8,728 nucleotides of DNA. It comes from Bacteroidales bacterium (GTDB taxonomy: Bacteria; Bacteroidota; Bacteroidia; Bacteroidales; JAADJA01). Positions 5,829 to 8,728 of the stretch are shown here, piece by piece. Location of the stretch: NCBI GenBank assembly GCA_029933495.1, contig JAOZOC010000115.1:1-8728 (forward strand). Direction: 5' to 3'. The position numbers were made by a program, and so were the translations under genes. The number at the start of each line of letters is the position of its first letter. The first letter of the stretch is position 1. Below the pieces are notes generated by a model. That model saw only the letters and a program-made list of their open reading frames with translations, did no database searches and was not told the DNA's origin.

Positions 5829-8728
5829 TTATTGTTTTATTACTTTTTCAATAAAAGTTTTTTCCTGTGTAATTATTTTTAACAAGTAAACACCTTTTGA
5901 ATAATCACTCAAATCAATATCTATAATTTTTTGGTGCAAATAATTATTATTAAATACAATATTGCCTATATTATCAAAAACCAAAACAGTGAAATGAGTC
6001 TTTAACTCAGGTACTACGACTTTGCATATTCCGGTTGTTGGATTTGGGAAAACAACTATTTTTGAAAAAGCATTGTTTTCATTCATATTTGACACACAAT
6101 TATTATCCATCTTTTCCGAAACATTTGAAATATAATCCGATATTTCCGAATTTTCAGGGCAAGGTTCAATTCTCGCAGTAAAATTACACCCTTGCATAGC
6201 TTCAAAGCCAACTGCCATTATTATTTCATTATGAGCTACATATGTTATTGCCGCATTTGGATGAATTTTATGATCCCCTTCACCACCAAGAGTTATTTTA
6301 CCCGCCCAGACTTCAGGATTGTACATTAATGTTATGTCTAAGGTATATGTTTCTTCGCTTTCACAATCAACAACTCTAAATTGCCTGTATCCAACATCAT
6401 AGTATGCTAAATCCTGTGCCATATCAGGATTTAACTTTCCCGGTAAATATAAATTTTCTTTACCCATTAATGAATCATATTCACCTTTACATTTATTCCA
6501 TATTTCACACTGAATAATATATTCCTTGTCATCACCGGAATTAAAAGTATAAGTAGCAGTGTGATTTCCAATATAATTTTGCCATTCCTGACAATCAGAA
6601 GAGCCGTTAATACTTAATTCATAACAAGAACACTCATTATACTTTTCTATAGTTGAGTTAGGAACATACAATCCGGTTTCTTTATCAAATAATTTCCATC
6701 TAAAATTAGTAATATAGTTACATTCCTGTGGCATATTGCATGAAGGGCTGTAACAGCAATCGCCATTTGCGTAAAAATTCTCTTCATCTCCTACCTGAGC
6801 GTATTGATCCTCCATTCCTATAGGAAAACTACCATCAAAAAACAAGCATTCATCGGCTGGAACAAAATGCAATATTTTTGTTTTTGATGACGGCCAGCCC
6901 TGTGCATCCGTCACTGTCAGTTTTACAGGGTAATTACCTAATTCATTATAATTTGCAACGAATGCAGGGCTATTTAGTGAATTTGGAGCCCAAAGAATCT
7001 CCGAATGAGGTGCCCAGGACGGAGAACCTGTATTAGGGTCTTCAAACCATTGCCAATACGATTGCATATAAGGTTGCGATCCACCTGTAGTATTATTAAT
7101 AAATGAAATATTCTGACCGAGTATCGGATTAGACGGATTCCATGAAAAATCAACATTGTGTGAAGCACCAATCTGTTGTACAGCTACTGAATTTGTACAT
7201 GTTGACGTATTATCATTTGCATCGGAGACTGTAACCGACAAAAAATAGGAATCATAAGAGCTATTTACCGTTTGTTCGGCAGTATAGCTCATCAGTGAAG
7301 ACGTAAATGTATAAATATTTTCATTGTTAAAATTAAAACTGTAAATGTAAGGGCCGGTTCCGTTTTGTACATTTGCAGTAAATTTTACTGATTCACCCAC
7401 AGTATATGAGAAATACTCAGGAAAACAATCAACCTCAAGCGATATTGCCGGGTTTGTTACAAGTATAAAATCATCTTTAGTTATTGTTTTCGTACCAAAC
7501 TCATTGGATACACTTAATGTTACGTCATAAGCTCCTATATTTGGATAATAAATACCCGAAGGATTCTGTTCTGTTGAAGTTGAAGGAGTTGCACCCTCAA
7601 ATGTCCAAAACCAGGAGGTCGGTGTATTTGACGAATTATCTATAAAACTAAGATAATTTTCAGGCTCAATGTTTGTGATACCGTCATTAGTATTAAAGTT
7701 AGGATTGGGTCTGGGATCGTTTATTGTAATATAATCCGATTTAGTTTCCGTATCTGCCCCATATTGATTAGTAGCAGTCAATGTAACCGTATAAACTCCC
7801 CCATCATTATATAAATGTACAGGATTCTGACTATTCGAATAGTTTCCGTCACCGAAATTCCAATGCCAAGATGTCGTATTTTCCGAAGAGGCATCATTGA
7901 ATGTAATATATTCTTCAATGTTGGCATTAGTAACATCCGCATAAAAATCGGCAGTTGGTATTTCTCCAACTTTAATATAATCTTCTTTCGTTACCGTACT
8001 TGTTTGTTGAGAAGAATTTGTAATTGTTAACGTTACATCAAACTCTCCTGAATTTTCGTATAAAATGTACCCCGGACTTTGTGCGGTTGAGGAAGATGGC
8101 GTTCCACCCTCAAACACCCATTCCCAACTTTCAATAAGCTCTCCTGTTGAGATGTCAAAAAAATATGCTTCATCACCAATACCAATTGAATTTGGATCTG
8201 CAAAAAAATCAGCTTGTAAATCCGACTGATTAATTGTAAACCCATGAATATTATCCGTATGAATTGAGTATGTTGGAGACCAAACACCATCAGACTGTCT
8301 TTTCGGATAATTTGTCGCGGAAAGAGCATTTGTATTATGAAAGCCGTAAAGTTCCGTTTGTGCCAAATCCTTTGCATCTTCTATCGTTATGGTATAATCT
8401 CCCGGTTGTGCCCCGTTTAGAATATTTCCATCAAGATAAAATATTTTAGCATTGGGATCGCCCGTACTGTTTGACATATATTGTTCATGTGATATCCCTA
8501 ATCCGTCAATGGTCATATATGCCTGCGACATTTCTTCGCTAAATGTAACCACAACAAAATGATTAATATTCTCCTGATTCGAAATAATACCCGAAAAGGT
8601 ATTGTCCGTAAACTCCAATTGCTGATTGGCTTCGTTCCAAATCCATTCAGCAGAATACTTTAAATCATTACTTGTCCAACTGTTGGCAAATATTTCAAGT
8701 TTTTTAACGTAAGGGGGAAAATTGTCAA
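5829..8728 (-). CDS. Large multi-PKD-domain surface/secreted protein with T9SS type A sorting domain (5' end outside window)
   Basis: The frame is open from the stop at 5829-5831 to the window edge: 965 residues are visible and the N-terminus, with any catalytic domain, is missing. The first in-window start-like codon (TTG, 8616-8618) is an internal leucine, since coding continues upstream through LKYSAEWIWNEANQQ. In protein order there is a beta-rich segment I cannot place (to about 8220), three PKD-type repeats (8219-7968, 7952-7719, 7706-7458) with cores WEWVFEGG, WHWNFGDG and WFWTFEGA, and a diverged Ig/PKD-like unit (about 7448-7173). A fifth PKD-like unit (about 7157-6858) precedes a segment with ten cysteines in 120 residues (about 6857-6435) and a GFEAMQGCNFTARI module (about 6434-6159). 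The C-terminus (about 6062-5832) is a T9SS sorting domain, with FPNPTTG and DLSDYSKGVYLLKI. Such proteins cross the outer membrane by T9SS, usually losing this domain, and are anchored or released. PKD arrays are typical of adhesins and of spacers in secreted enzymes; the role here is unknown. No promoter is in view. Confidence 0.9.
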   Translation of the reverse strand, partial: DNFPPYVKKLEIFANSWTSNDLKYSAEWIWNEANQQLEFTDNTFSGIISNQENINHFVVVTFSEEMSQAYMTIDGLGISHEQYMSNSTGDPNAKIFYLDGNILNGAQPGDYTITIEDAKDLAQTELYGFHNTNALSATNYPKRQSDGVWSPTYSIHTDNIHGFTINQSDLQADFFADPNSIGIGDEAYFFDISTGELIESWEWVFEGGTPSSSTAQSPGYILYENSGEFDVTLTITNSSQQTSTVTKEDYIKVGEIPTADFYADVTNANIEEYITFNDASSENTTSWHWNFGDGNYSNSQNPVHLYNDGGVYTVTLTATNQYGADTETKSDYITINDPRPNPNFNTNDGITNIEPENYLSFIDNSSNTPTSWFWTFEGATPSTSTEQNPSGIYYPNIGAYDVTLSVSNEFGTKTITKDDFILVTNPAISLEVDCFPEYFSYTVGESVKFTANVQNGTGPYIYSFNFNNENIYTFTSSLMSYTAEQTVNSSYDSYFLSVTVSDANDNTSTCTNSVAVQQIGASHNVDFSWNPSNPILGQNISFINNTTGGSQPYMQSYWQWFEDPNTGSPSWAPHSEILWAPNSLNSPAFVANYNELGNYPVKLTVTDAQGWPSSKTKILHFVPADECLFFDGSFPIGMEDQYAQVGDEENFYANGDCCYSPSCNMPQECNYITNFRWKLFDKETGLYVPNSTIEKYNECSCYELSINGSSDCQEWQNYIGNHTATYTFNSGDDKEYIIQCEIWNKCKGEYDSLMGKENLYLPGKLNPDMAQDLAYYDVGYRQFRVVDCESEETYTLDITLMYNPEVWAGKITLGGEGDHKIHPNAAITYVAHNEIIMAVGFEAMQGCNFTARIEPCPENSEISDYISNVSEKMDNNCVSNMNENNAFSKIVVFPNPTTGICKVVVPELKTHFTVLVFDNIGNIVFNNNYLHQKIIDIDLSDYSKGVYLLKIITQEKTFIEKVIKQ

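Noticed and set aside
8033..8377. Minus-strand open frame inside the PKD gene
   Set aside because: It is an alternate frame of the PKD region with a composition typical of a frame-shifted reading; the PKD frame continues uninterrupted through it.

Overview
The window looks like a chromosomal segment from a member of the Bacteroidota. The strongest reason is the C-terminus of the large gene at the right edge. It is a type IX secretion (T9SS) type A sorting domain, and that secretion system is confined to this phylum. Supporting signs are the absence of Shine-Dalgarno sequences before the genes, AT-rich leaders, a TAnnTTTG-type -7 element upstream of ffh, and a Bacteroidota-like Mrp protein without the usual C-terminal CxxC. 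I cannot name a genus.

Layout. Bases 1-83 (+) are the last codons of a PLP-dependent threonine/serine dehydratase, cut by the window edge. It converges on a minus-strand block that reads, in transcription order: ffh (SRP GTPase, 4170-2827), folD (folate one-carbon enzyme, 2607-1726), an unrecognised secreted beta-propeller-like protein (1697-771) and queE (7-deazaguanine synthase, 784-152). The last three are close together: 28 bases separate folD from the secreted protein, and the secreted protein overlaps queE by 14 bases. ffh is separated from folD by 219 bases holding three copies of a short palindromic repeat. ffh diverges from a plus-strand pair, mrp and a NifU-like gene (4367-5729), which fits an iron-sulfur cluster delivery operon. 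A strong hairpin at 5743-5776 ends this pair. On its far side lies the 3' part of a very large minus-strand gene (5829 to beyond 8728) for a multi-PKD, cysteine-containing surface or secreted protein.

How they fit together. Most of the window is housekeeping: co-translational membrane targeting, folate metabolism, queuosine precursor synthesis and Fe-S cluster handling. QueE is itself a [4Fe-4S] radical SAM enzyme and so a possible client of Fe-S delivery, but nothing in the sequence links it specifically to mrp/nfu. The PKD/T9SS protein is the only clearly accessory, surface-related gene.

I did not find an obviously new biological system. The points most worth a second look are the perfect 10-bp inverted repeat just upstream of mrp, the CxxC-less Mrp paired with a CxxC-bearing NifU-like protein, the palindromic repeat cluster downstream of ffh, and the uncharacterised secreted protein overlapping queE.
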